6,276 nt of DNA from JAMWZF01 sp041628615. Its GTDB lineage: Bacteria > Pseudomonadota > Alphaproteobacteria > Rhodobacterales > Rhodobacteraceae. Within the stretch, counting starts at the first letter, position 1. Each line of letters begins with the position of its first letter. A program made the position numbers and the translations under genes. The notes beneath the pieces are model-generated. The model saw nothing but the letters and a program-made list of their open reading frames with translations, was not told the DNA's origin and made no database searches. Below are positions 1-5,911 of this stretch, one piece after another. The stretch lies in NCBI GenBank assembly GCA_041628615.1, contig JBFKOW010000186.1, forward strand, positions 1 to 6,276, given 5' to 3'.

Positions 1-793
1 TGACATCGCCGCCGTTCTGGATGAAGGCGCCTTCGCCGTTGTAACCGATCTCGCCCTCGGTGATTACCGCGGTGCCGGCATTGATCGTGTAACGGCCCTC
101 TCGGGAGCCAAGGCCGTCCGGATCGCCGGCGACCACCATCCTTGAGAGGAGTGCATTGCCGCCATTCTGGATGACGGTGGAGGGCGCGATGAACGAATCC
201 GTGGCGCCGACGATCAGGCCACCTTGGGGAAACCCGCTGGCATCCGTGGTCGAGTAGACGAACAGGTCGCCCTCGGGACCGATCTCGATCGACCCCGACC
301 CGTTGCTGGCCCCCAGCGTCAGCTTCTCGGTGACTTCCACCAGTCCCGGCGCGAATTCTCCGATGACCAGCCGGCCGACGCCTTCGGCCCCAAGGTCAAG
401 CTCCCGCGCGGTCAACCGGCCGCCGTCCACGAAGATCTCTCCTTCGGACGCATCGGCGGTGCCGGCCCCGGCCCGGTCGGCCACGAGATTGCCGTTTACC
501 ACCCAGAGCGCTGCCGGCGTTCCGGTTCCCAAGCTCGCATCCGACCCGATTTCGACCGAATTGAAGGTCGCGCCGGGCACCTCGCCGGCGAAGAAGGGCA
601 CGATGCCGCCGAAGTCAGGATCGACGGGATTGGCGTTGATCAGGTCGTCGCCATTCTGTGGCGCGACGACCGCACCGGCGCTGTTCTCCCAACTCGCGTC
701 GAAGAAATCCCCGCCGAGGAAAGTCAGCGTGTCCGCGAAAGCCGGAGATGTCAGGAAGGTCGTCAGGCCAAGGGCCAGGACCGGTCGGTTCAT
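1..793 (-). CDS. Secreted beta-repeat protein, N-terminal part (C-terminus beyond window)
   Basis: The minus strand is open from an ATG at 793 to the window edge, giving 264 whole codons without a stop. Residues 1-20 form a textbook Sec signal peptide: a short basic start (MNRP), a hydrophobic core and an SPAFA cleavage site before Asp21. The mature part is acidic, rich in Gly, Ala, Thr and Asn, and nearly free of Lys and Cys, as in exported beta-rich proteins. IQNGG occurs at residues 208-212 and 258-262, exactly 50 apart, with GRYTINAGTAVITEGEIG between them. This pattern recalls the short beta-strand repeats of PEP-CTERM/VPLPA-CTERM-type extracellular proteins and autotransporter passenger domains, but the C-terminus that would tell these apart is outside the window. 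An in-frame TAG at 830-832 limits the start. No good Shine-Dalgarno precedes the ATG; a TTG four codons upstream is possible, but the ATG gives the better signal peptide. Function unknown; probably surface-exposed or released. Confidence -1.
   Translation of the reverse strand, partial: MNRPVLALGLTTFLTSPAFADTLTFLGGDFFDASWENSAGAVVAPQNGDDLINANPVDPDFGGIVPFFAGEVPGATFNSVEIGSDASLGTGTPAALWVVNGNLVADRAGAGTADASEGEIFVDGGRLTARELDLGAEGVGRLVIGEFAPGLVEVTEKLTLGASNGSGSIEIGPEGDLFVYSTTDASGFPQGGLIVGATDSFIAPSTVIQNGGNALLSRMVVAGDPDGLGSREGRYTINAGTAVITEGEIGYNGEGAFIQNGGDV
8..172 (-). repeat. 50-residue protein repeat marked by IQNGG
   Basis: Bases 158-172 and 8-22 both encode IQNGG (ATCCAGAATGGCGGC and ATCCAGAACGGCGGC, one synonymous difference), 150 bases apart. 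Between them is a Gly-rich beta-strand-like stretch. The second copy abuts the window edge, so the array probably continues into the unseen part of the gene. The number of units cannot be judged from here. Confidence -1.
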
Positions 794-822
794 CGTTACG
801 CCCAAAGGAAAATCGTTACGAT
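792..822 (-). promoter_or_regulatory. Paired CGTAACGAT repeats at the start of the secreted-protein gene
   Basis: The nine-mer CGTAACGAT (minus strand) occurs at 812-820 and 792-800, exactly 20 bases apart, about two helical turns. The upstream copy extends to ATCGTAACGAT at 812-822, an inverted repeat with perfect 5-base arms around one central base. The downstream copy runs into the ATG start codon. Spacing and symmetry suit a dimeric repressor site near the transcription or translation start, but no regulator is identified and two short copies could arise by chance. Confidence -1.
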
Positions 823-826
823 CCAG

Positions 827-854
827 ACCCTAAGAGGCTTTGGGGGGGGGGCAA
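827..854 (-). promoter_or_regulatory. Possible promoter spanning a C10 tract
   Basis: On the minus strand TTGCCC (854-849) is followed by 16 bases and TAGGGT (832-827), a loose sigma70-like pair. Transcription would begin near 820, inside the ATCGTAACGAT inverted repeat, giving a leader of roughly 26 bases. A run of ten C fills the end of the -35 box and seven bases of the spacer. Both hexamers are poor matches to consensus, so the promoter call is weak; the tract itself is certain. Confidence -1.
842..851. repeat. Homopolymer tract of ten G (C10 on the minus strand)
   Basis: Ten consecutive G lie in the intergenic region, 49-58 bases upstream of the secreted-protein start codon. This is by far the longest mononucleotide run in the window. 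Runs of this length are prone to slipped-strand length change, and also to sequencing or assembly length errors, so the true length may differ from ten. Confidence -1.
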
Positions 855-900
855 GGCGATCCGGGCCATCGGGCAGGACGTGTCGCGCGGCCCCCCGTGA

Positions 901-918
901 GGTGGGTCTCGACCCACC
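901..918. terminator. Perfect palindrome at the end of the SDR gene
   Basis: GGTGGGT-CTCG-ACCCACC is a perfect 7-bp stem with a 4-base loop, and the two inner loop pairs could also close. It starts one base beyond the TAG stop of the SDR gene (919-921) and would form at the end of that transcript. There is no T-run after it on the minus strand, so it is better called a hairpin or extragenic palindrome with possible terminator or 3'-end-protecting role. From memory, GTAGGGTGGGT-type palindromes recur between genes in Rhodobacterales genomes; I could not check this here. Confidence -1.
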
Positions 919-1818
919 CTACCCTTGCGGGTCGTCGAGCACGTCGCGCCAGGAATGGCGCGGCTCCCAACCGAGCAGCCTGCGGGCCTTGTCGATGGCG
1001 TAGAAGGTCTCGTCCTCGCCCATCTCGCGGGTCATCGGCACGCCGGGATAGAACCGCGCGGCGATCTCCGACGATTTTGCCGCCACCGACATGTCGGCGT
1101 TGGCGACGTTGAACACCTCGTAGCCGAGCCCGTCCGTCTCGAGACACCGCAGCACCATGCGGCCCAGGTCGCGGGCGTCGATATAGGCGAAGATGTTGCG
1201 GCGGCGGAGCGCCGGGTCGGCGAGGAAAGCGGGGAAATTCTCGGCGTATTCGTGGGGTTCGATCACGTTGTTGATGCGCAGCCCGTAGATGTCGGCGCCG
1301 CTGCGGGCCTGGAAGGACCGGGCGGTGACCTCGTTCACCACCTTCGACATCGCGTAGCTGTCGGCGGGGACGGTCGGGTGACCCTCGTCGATCGGCACGT
1401 GGTCAGGGCGCTTCTCGCCGTCCCAGAAACAGATGCCGTAGGTCGTTTCGGAGGACGCGAAGACGATCTTGCGGATGCCCGACCGCAGCGCGGCGTCGAT
1501 CACGTTGTAGGTCGACATCACGTTGATGCGGTAGGTCTCGTTGTCGGGCTTGAGCAGGATGCGGGGCACGGCGGCGAAATGCACCACCGCGTCGAAGCCC
1601 GGCATCCCGGTGCCCGGCTCCAGATCCGGGAAGTCGCCATAGGCCCGCATGGCGTTGAACACCTGCCCGGCATCGGTGAGGTCGACCTGCAGGTCGGGAA
1701 TGCCCGGCAGCCCGATCGGGGCGAGGTCGAGGTTGAGAAGGCTGTGCCCGGCGTCCCGCAGGATCGGCATGACGTGGCGGCCGGCCTTGCCGCTGCCGCC
1801 GGTGAAGAGAATGCGCAT
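919..1818 (-). CDS. NAD(P)-dependent epimerase/dehydratase, extended SDR family
   Basis: This 299-residue protein has the hallmarks of an extended short-chain dehydrogenase/reductase, a cytosolic enzyme that uses bound NAD(P) to oxidise, epimerise or dehydrate a (often nucleotide-linked) sugar or similar substrate. The N-terminal Rossmann fold has TGGSGKAG at residues 6-13 (TGxxGxxG), an acidic residue after beta-2 (LDLAP, about 29-33, favouring NAD), HFAA at 80-83, and the active-site set: SSETTYG at 122-128 and YAMSK (Tyr155, Lys159). AYIDARDLGR at 211-220 and LGWEP at 282-286 are typical of the C-terminal substrate domain. The length is about normal for the smaller members. The start is supported by GGGAGA six bases upstream. 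The dioxygenase gene lies upstream in the same direction with a 67-base gap, suggesting co-transcription. The substrate cannot be named; GalE-like and uronate dehydrogenase-like enzymes share this fold and no specific subfamily is established. Confidence -1.
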   Translation of the reverse strand: MRILFTGGSGKAGRHVMPILRDAGHSLLNLDLAPIGLPGIPDLQVDLTDAGQVFNAMRAYGDFPDLEPGTGMPGFDAVVHFAAVPRILLKPDNETYRINVMSTYNVIDAALRSGIRKIVFASSETTYGICFWDGEKRPDHVPIDEGHPTVPADSYAMSKVVNEVTARSFQARSGADIYGLRINNVIEPHEYAENFPAFLADPALRRRNIFAYIDARDLGRMVLRCLETDGLGYEVFNVANADMSVAAKSSEIAARFYPGVPMTREMGEDETFYAIDKARRLLGWEPRHSWRDVLDDPQG

Positions 1819-1824
1819 GGTCGG

Positions 1825-1830
1825 TCTCCC
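1825..1830 (-). promoter_or_regulatory. Ribosome binding site of the SDR gene
   Basis: GGGAGA on the minus strand, six bases before the ATG at 1818. It is a good Shine-Dalgarno match with suitable spacing and confirms the chosen start. Confidence -1.
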
Positions 1831-1885
1831 GGTCTGTTCGGTCGTCGCGGCGGGACGCCGGCGGACCGGCCTGCCCGGATCGGGC

Positions 1886-2812
1886 TCAGGCCGTGGCCGC
1901 CGCGAACTTCGCCATCAGGTATGGCCCGGAAATGACCGTTTCGCCGCCGCCGTCAAGGGGCGCGACCCGGGCGTGCCAGTTCGGCTGGTGGAAGAAGGCC
2001 AGCGCGCCGCGCCGCCGCGGCGTGGGCCGGACGCGGTGCCGGGTGGACCGCCAGCGCCCGCCGGTCCAGTGCGCCATCAGGTCGCCGATATTGACCACGA
2101 AGGCGCCGTCGCGGGGCACGACCTCGGTCCAGCGCCCGTCCGGCCCCTCGATCTCGAGCCCGCGGCTGCCCCGGTCGGGCAGCAGGATGGTCAGCGATCC
2201 GTAATCGGTATGCGCCCCGGCGCCAAGCTGGCCGGGATCGAGCGCGCCCTCGGCCGCCGGGTAGTTCAGCGCCCGGAGCGCCGAGATCGGCCGGTCGATG
2301 AAGGGGGCGAAGAATTCCCTCTCGCGGCCGAGCGCCAGCGCCATCACCTCCATGATCCGGGCGGCGAGTTCCTCCATCGTCTGGTAATAGGTCGTCCAGG
2401 CGCGCTCGAAACCCGGCAGGCCGGGCATCGGCGTGGGGGCGTAGCAGAAGGCCAGCGCATCCGGGTCGGTCTCGTCCTCCGGCACCTCCAGCGGGCCGCC
2501 GTTGAAGCTTTCCTTGCGGTCGGGCGGGCCGTCCTCGCCCTGCGAGCGGGCCAGCGCCTCGGCCCCGAAGCCGAGATAGCCGTAGGGGCCGCCGGGGGCC
2601 GGGGCGACGGCCGCCTTGTCCTCGGCCGGCAGGTCGAAGAAGGCCCGGGCGGCGGCGCGCATCTCGGCGATCACGCTGTCGGGCACACCGTGGCCGGTCA
2701 CCTGAAGGAACCCGGTCTCGCGGCAGGTCTCGTCCACCGCGGCGGCAAGGGCGGGCAGCTCCCGCGGGGTGGCGAAGTCGAAGGCGTCGAGGTCGATCAG
2801 GCGCACTTGCAT
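1886..2812 (-). CDS. Fe(II)/2-oxoglutarate dioxygenase, isopenicillin N synthase-like
   Basis: This 308-residue protein belongs to the non-heme iron oxygenases, which couple oxidative decarboxylation of 2-oxoglutarate to hydroxylation, desaturation or ring closure of a substrate. The N-terminal DIOX_N-type region includes ETGFLQVTGHGVP (residues 32-44). The double-stranded beta-helix core has the iron triad: His201 and Asp203 in HTDYGSLTIL, and His259 in STRHRV. The co-substrate anchor, usually RxS before a Phe-Phe pair, reads Arg268-Gly-Ala here, so the arginine is kept and the serine is replaced by alanine. FNGGP at 103-107 and NYPA at 183-186 also fit the family. An ATG ten codons upstream (2842) lengthens the frame, but GGGAGG eight bases before 2812 and the usual family N-terminus favour the shorter start. 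It heads a likely two-gene unit with the SDR gene and is divergent from parE. The substrate is unknown. Confidence -1.
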   Translation of the reverse strand: MQVRLIDLDAFDFATPRELPALAAAVDETCRETGFLQVTGHGVPDSVIAEMRAAARAFFDLPAEDKAAVAPAPGGPYGYLGFGAEALARSQGEDGPPDRKESFNGGPLEVPEDETDPDALAFCYAPTPMPGLPGFERAWTTYYQTMEELAARIMEVMALALGREREFFAPFIDRPISALRALNYPAAEGALDPGQLGAGAHTDYGSLTILLPDRGSRGLEIEGPDGRWTEVVPRDGAFVVNIGDLMAHWTGGRWRSTRHRVRPTPRRRGALAFFHQPNWHARVAPLDGGGETVISGPYLMAKFAAATA

Positions 2813-2956
2813 GGCGGGTTCCTCCCGGTCCAGCCTCGCCACTCCGGCGGGCCCCGGTCAAGCCCCCTGTCAGACCGCGCAGGAGCAGCCGGTTGTTGCC
2901 CCCGGACGCCGCCCCTGCCAGAATGCCCGGCAATCACGAATGCGAGCAGATCCCCG
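2813..2956. promoter_or_regulatory. Divergent intergenic region between dioxygenase and parE
   Basis: These 144 bases separate two divergently transcribed genes and must hold, or lie near, the promoters of both. On the plus strand TTGTTG at 2893-2898 could be a -35 element for parE, but no convincing -10 hexamer follows at 16-18 bases. I see no clear palindromic operator. The role rests on gene arrangement rather than on a recognised motif. Confidence -1.
2821..2826 (-). promoter_or_regulatory. Ribosome binding site deciding the dioxygenase start
   Basis: GGGAGG on the minus strand, continued by AA, eight bases before the ATG at 2812. This near-perfect Shine-Dalgarno favours 2812 over the upstream in-frame ATG at 2842. 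Confidence -1.
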
Positions 2957-4912
2957 ATGGCCGACGACCTCCTGAGCGGCACCGCCGCCCACTACGACGC
3001 CTCCTCGATCGAGGTTCTCGAGGGCCTCGAACCGGTCCGCAAGCGGCCCGGCATGTATATCGGCGGCACCGACGAGCGGGCGCTGCACCACATGGTGGCG
3101 GAGGTGCTCGACAACTCGATGGACGAGGCGGTGGCCGGGCACGCCACCCGGATCGAGGTGGAACTGCATGCCGACCACGCGGTGACGATCCGCGACAACG
3201 GGCGCGGCATCCCGGTGGACCCGCACCCCAAGTTCCCCGAGAAGTCGGCGCTGGAGGTGATCCTCTGCACCCTGCACGCCGGGGGCAAGTTCTCGGGCAA
3301 GGCCTACCAGACCTCGGGCGGGCTGCACGGGGTCGGCGCCTCGGTGGTCAACGCGCTGTCCGACAGTCTCGTGGTGCAGGTGGCGCGGGATCGGGTGCTG
3401 CACGAACAGCGGTTCTCGCGCGGGGTGCCGCTGGGCCCGGTGGCCGAGATCGGGGCGGCGCCGAACCGGCGCGGCACGACCGTCACCTTCCACCCCGACC
3501 CCGAGATCTTCGGCCACCACCAGTTCAAGCCGGCCCGGCTGCTCAAGATGGCGCGGTCCAAGGCCTACCTGTTCTCGGGGGTCGAGATCCGCTGGAAAAC
3601 CGCCATCGCCGAAGAGGGCGTGCCGGAGGAGGCGGTGTTCCACTTCCCCGGCGGGCTGGCCGACTACCTCGCCGAACAGCTCGGCGCCGCCTCGACCTAT
3701 GCCGACCGGCCCTTCGCCGGAACGGTGGAGTTCGCCGAGAAGTTCGGCACGCCCGGCAAGGTGGAATGGGCGATCAACTGGACGCCGTCGCGGGACGGGT
3801 TCATCCAGTCCTACTGCAACACCGTGCCGACCCCCGAGGGGGGCACCCACGAGGCCGGGTTCTGGGCGGCGATCCTCAAGGGGATCCGGGCCTACGGCGA
3901 TCTCGCCGGCAACCGCAAGGCCGGGCAGATCACCCGCGACGACCTTGTCGCCGGGGGCTGCGCGCTGGTGTCCTGCTTCATCCGCGAGCCGGAATTCGTC
4001 GGCCAGACCAAGGACCGGCTCGCCACCACCGAGGCGCAGCGGCTGGTCGAGGGGGCGGTGCGCGACCACTTCGACAACTGGCTGGCGGCGGACACGAAAT
4101 CCGCCGGGGCGATCCTCGATTTCCTCGTGCTGCGGGCCGAGGAACGGCTGCGGCGGAAGGCCGAGAAGGAAACCCAGCGCAAGTCCGCCACCAAGAAGCT
4201 GCGCCTGCCCGGCAAGCTGGTCGACTGCTCGAACGCCAGCCGCGACGGCACCGAGCTGTTCATCGTCGAGGGCGACAGCGCGGGCGGATCGGCCAAGATG
4301 GCGCGGGACCGGCGCACGCAGGCGCTGTTGCCGCTGCGGGGCAAGATCCTGAACGTGCTGGGTGCGGCCTCGTCGAAGCTCGGGTCGAACGCCGAGATCT
4401 CGGATCTCACCCAGGCGCTGGGGACCGGGATCGGCACCAGGTTCCGCATCGACGACCTGCGCTACGAGAAGGTCATCATCATGACCGACGCCGACGTGGA
4501 CGGGGCGCATATCGCCTCGCTGCTGATGACGTTCTTCTTCACCCAGATGCGGCCGCTGATCGACCACGGGCACCTCTACCTCGCCTGCCCGCCGCTGTTC
4601 CGGGTCACCCAGGGCCCGCGGCGGGTCTACTGCCTCGACGAGGCCGAGAAGGACCGGGTGCTGGCCGAGGGGCTTGGCGGCAAGGGCAAGATGGACGTGT
4701 CGCGGTTCAAGGGGCTGGGCGAGATGGACGCCAAGGACCTGAAGGAAACCACGATGGACCCCGCCAGCCGCAAGCTGATCCGGGTGACCATCGACGAGGA
4801 CGAACCGGGCGAGACGGGGGATCTGGTGGAGCGGCTGATGGGGAAGAAGCCCGAACTGCGGTTCCAGTATATCCAGGAGAACGCGCGGTTCGTGGAGGAA
4901 CTGGATGTTTAA
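2957..4912 (+). CDS. parE: DNA topoisomerase IV subunit B (ParE)
   Basis: A 651-residue type IIA topoisomerase ATPase subunit. With ParC it forms the A2B2 enzyme that decatenates daughter chromosomes in the cytoplasm using ATP. Order of parts: GHKL ATPase domain with VRKRPGMYIG (27-36), catalytic Glu49 and Mg-binding Asn53 in EVLDNSMDE, DNGRGIP (80-86) and GGLHGVGASVVNAL (121-134); transducer domain with the ATP-sensing QTK loop Gln350-Thr351-Lys352; TOPRIM domain with EGDSAGG (438-444, Glu438), PLRGKILN (459-466) and DADVDG (511-516, Asp511 and Asp513); then RFKGLGEM (583-590) and the C-terminal GyrB/ParE tail. The length of about 650 and the QTKDRL context separate it from the longer GyrB (about 800). 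The frame is open far upstream, but homology begins just after ATG 2957. The Shine-Dalgarno is weak (AGCAGA at best). All catalytic residues are present. It is the clearest gene in the window and the only housekeeping one. Confidence -1.
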   Translation: MADDLLSGTAAHYDASSIEVLEGLEPVRKRPGMYIGGTDERALHHMVAEVLDNSMDEAVAGHATRIEVELHADHAVTIRDNGRGIPVDPHPKFPEKSALEVILCTLHAGGKFSGKAYQTSGGLHGVGASVVNALSDSLVVQVARDRVLHEQRFSRGVPLGPVAEIGAAPNRRGTTVTFHPDPEIFGHHQFKPARLLKMARSKAYLFSGVEIRWKTAIAEEGVPEEAVFHFPGGLADYLAEQLGAASTYADRPFAGTVEFAEKFGTPGKVEWAINWTPSRDGFIQSYCNTVPTPEGGTHEAGFWAAILKGIRAYGDLAGNRKAGQITRDDLVAGGCALVSCFIREPEFVGQTKDRLATTEAQRLVEGAVRDHFDNWLAADTKSAGAILDFLVLRAEERLRRKAEKETQRKSATKKLRLPGKLVDCSNASRDGTELFIVEGDSAGGSAKMARDRRTQALLPLRGKILNVLGAASSKLGSNAEISDLTQALGTGIGTRFRIDDLRYEKVIIMTDADVDGAHIASLLMTFFFTQMRPLIDHGHLYLACPPLFRVTQGPRRVYCLDEAEKDRVLAEGLGGKGKMDVSRFKGLGEMDAKDLKETTMDPASRKLIRVTIDEDEPGETGDLVERLMGKKPELRFQYIQENARFVEELDV

Positions 4913-4916
4913 CCCT

Positions 4917-4944
4917 ATTGCGCGAAGGTCGGTCAATTCGCAAT
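4917..4944. terminator. First hairpin after parE
   Basis: ATTGCG (4917-4922) pairs with CGCAAT (4939-4944), and two further A-T pairs form if a CG bulge is allowed. It starts four bases after the parE stop. The loop is long and no T-run follows, so it is a weak terminator candidate on its own. Confidence -1.
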
Positions 4945-4947
4945 GCG

Positions 4948-4971
4948 CAGAAATTGACTTCCTAATTTCTG
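4948..4971. terminator. Second hairpin in the convergent parE / 171-residue-gene gap
   Basis: CAGAAATT (4948-4955) and AATTTCTG (4964-4971) form a perfect 8-bp stem around the loop GACTTCCT. It lies between two convergent genes and could act at the 3' end of either transcript. It is A/T-rich and lacks a following T-run in either direction, so it is not a classic intrinsic terminator; position is the main argument. The rest of the 130-base gap shows nothing further. Confidence -1.
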
Positions 4972-5042
4972 TCTCGGACTGCAACCAAGCAGAACAAATA
5001 GTAACCAGCCGAAGTTGGCCGAAAATCAGGAAGGGGAGAGAA

Positions 5043-5558
5043 CTAGCATAGCTCTCGAAGCTCAGCTTCGTATTTCTCGACAATTTCAGCCTGTTTCCTC
5101 AGCCTTGCATTCGCGCGCTTCAATAACCGCTCAAGGTAGCGCTTTTTGTCGACCGCGATTCTTTCTTTTCTACAATGTTGTCCTGTAGATAATTCTTTGT
5201 CGCCGACCCTTGCCAGCTTGGCCGAACTCCTCTCAAATAGTTCCAGATATTCAGGTTGCGCCTTTGCCCAATCAAAGAAACTGCCTGAGTCTTCAATCTC
5301 GCTCCGAAGACTGTCCATTGCTTTCTTTGGGATGCGGTTGCTAGTCTGATCGCTTTCATCAATCGCAATCCGCCTGACTGCTTCTCGGAGGTAGCTGTCT
5401 CTCTGTTGCTGCCGCTTTATCGGCGCCACAGGTTTGTGGACCAAAGTCTTTTTCTTCTTGCGTTTCTTGCCTTTGGGAAGGGGGGCTGCAGCCGGATCGT
5501 AAGAATTGAACCGACCCCTGACAATTAGTGTTGAACCACCATAATATGTACCCGGCAT
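5043..5558 (-). CDS. Unrecognised basic 171-residue protein
   Basis: I do not recognise this protein. The N-terminus (MPGTYYGGSTLIVRGRF) is followed by a Pro-containing linker and a strongly basic patch, KGKKRKKKK, at residues 29-37. The middle (52-110) is mixed and charged with SFFDWAKAQPEYLELF at 93-108. Residues 132-171 are Lys/Arg/Glu/Leu-rich with heptad-like leucines and may form a coiled coil, ending in Cys171. There is no signal peptide or membrane segment, so it is probably cytoplasmic; the basic patch would suit nucleic-acid binding, which is speculation. The frame extends 15 codons upstream to 5603, but GGGGAGAG shortly before 5558 marks the likelier start. G+C of 5161-5460 is 145/300 by hand count (48%), far below parE at about 69%, and codon use is correspondingly relaxed. 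This points to horizontal acquisition. It is convergent with parE; no partner gene is visible. Confidence -1.
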   Translation of the reverse strand: MPGTYYGGSTLIVRGRFNSYDPAAAPLPKGKKRKKKKTLVHKPVAPIKRQQQRDSYLREAVRRIAIDESDQTSNRIPKKAMDSLRSEIEDSGSFFDWAKAQPEYLELFERSSAKLARVGDKELSTGQHCRKERIAVDKKRYLERLLKRANARLRKQAEIVEKYEAELRELC

Positions 5559-5562
5559 ATCA

Positions 5563-5570
5563 CTCTCCCC
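5563..5570 (-). promoter_or_regulatory. Ribosome binding site of the 171-residue gene
   Basis: GGGGAGAG on the minus strand, four bases before the ATG at 5558 (six from the core GGGGAG). It supports translation of this otherwise unknown gene and selects 5558 over the upstream in-frame ATG at 5603. Confidence -1.
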
Positions 5571-5599
5571 GGTAACACATGTGTGGAATACATGGTAAC
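5571..5599. promoter_or_regulatory. Palindrome and GTTACC pair upstream of the 171-residue gene
   Basis: ACACATGTGT at 5575-5584 is a perfect 10-base palindrome, 17 bases upstream of the start codon at 5558. The hexamer GGTAAC (GTTACC on the gene's strand) occurs at 5571-5576 and 5594-5599, on either side of it. The cluster may be an operator. On the minus strand TTGAAC followed 17 bases later by ATGTAT is the best promoter-like pair, but it is poor. Confidence -1.
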
Positions 5600-5685
5600 G
5601 CAATCTCTAGGTTCAATGGTGCTGTCCAAACTTCTAGATTCCTCGCATCGCGCGAGGCGACTTGTACCATGACACGGCCGGGGCC

Positions 5686-5746
5686 GGTTCAAGCTTCGCG
5701 ATGCGCCGGCAAACATCTGCGGCTCTACCTCTCGGGTGACATTGCC
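5686..5746 (+). repeat. Dispersed-repeat-like unit, copy 1
   Basis: This segment runs from GGTTCA to ATTGCC and aligns with 6011-6070 with small gaps. The strongest identity is at its right end, where CCTCTCGGGTGACAT (5728-5742) is exact in both copies and continues T/C-GCC. The left part, GGTTCAAGCTTCGCGATGCGCCGG, matches AGATTCACCTCGCAGCGCACCGG less well. A shorter degenerate echo of the right end, TCGAGGCGACCTTGCC, follows at 5755-5770. Confidence -1.
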
Positions 5747-5911
5747 TTGCACGTTCGAGGCGACCTTGCCCTCGAGCCAAGCTCGGGACGGTGCTATCCA
5801 CGCAATTGCTTGATGGCCACGCCCGACCTTGGGTGGGCGCTTTGCGACGGTTGAAGAATGTGGGCACTCCAAAGCATCTTTGACGCATGGAAGAATAACC
5901 GACATCTCCGT

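Noticed and set aside
224..1003. Plus-strand open frames over the secreted-protein gene
   Set aside because: The minus-strand frame has a signal peptide, regular repeats and plausible codon use; the plus-strand frames are Arg/Pro-rich shadows and cross into the SDR gene.
925..1935. 336-codon plus-strand frame over the SDR gene
   Set aside because: It lies opposite an SDR with all catalytic motifs and is His/Val/Gly-rich antisense sequence.
1649..2956. Long upstream extension of the parE reading frame
   Set aside because: The frame is open only because of high G+C; it runs antisense through the dioxygenase and the SDR, and ParE homology begins right after ATG 2957.
4321..4360. Arg461 in PLRGK of ParE as a quinolone-resistance change
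   Set aside because: It aligns with Lys447 of E. coli GyrB, but Arg at this place seems natural in alphaproteobacterial ParE; no resistance claim is justified.
4950..5042. Attachment site of an integrated element next to parE
   Set aside because: No matching direct repeat was found at the other edge of the low-GC stretch, and no integrase is present.
2870..5083. 737-codon open frame antisense to parE
   Set aside because: It mirrors a well-supported parE, its composition is that of a GC-rich shadow frame (His, Gly, Arg, Val), and it has no recognisable domain.
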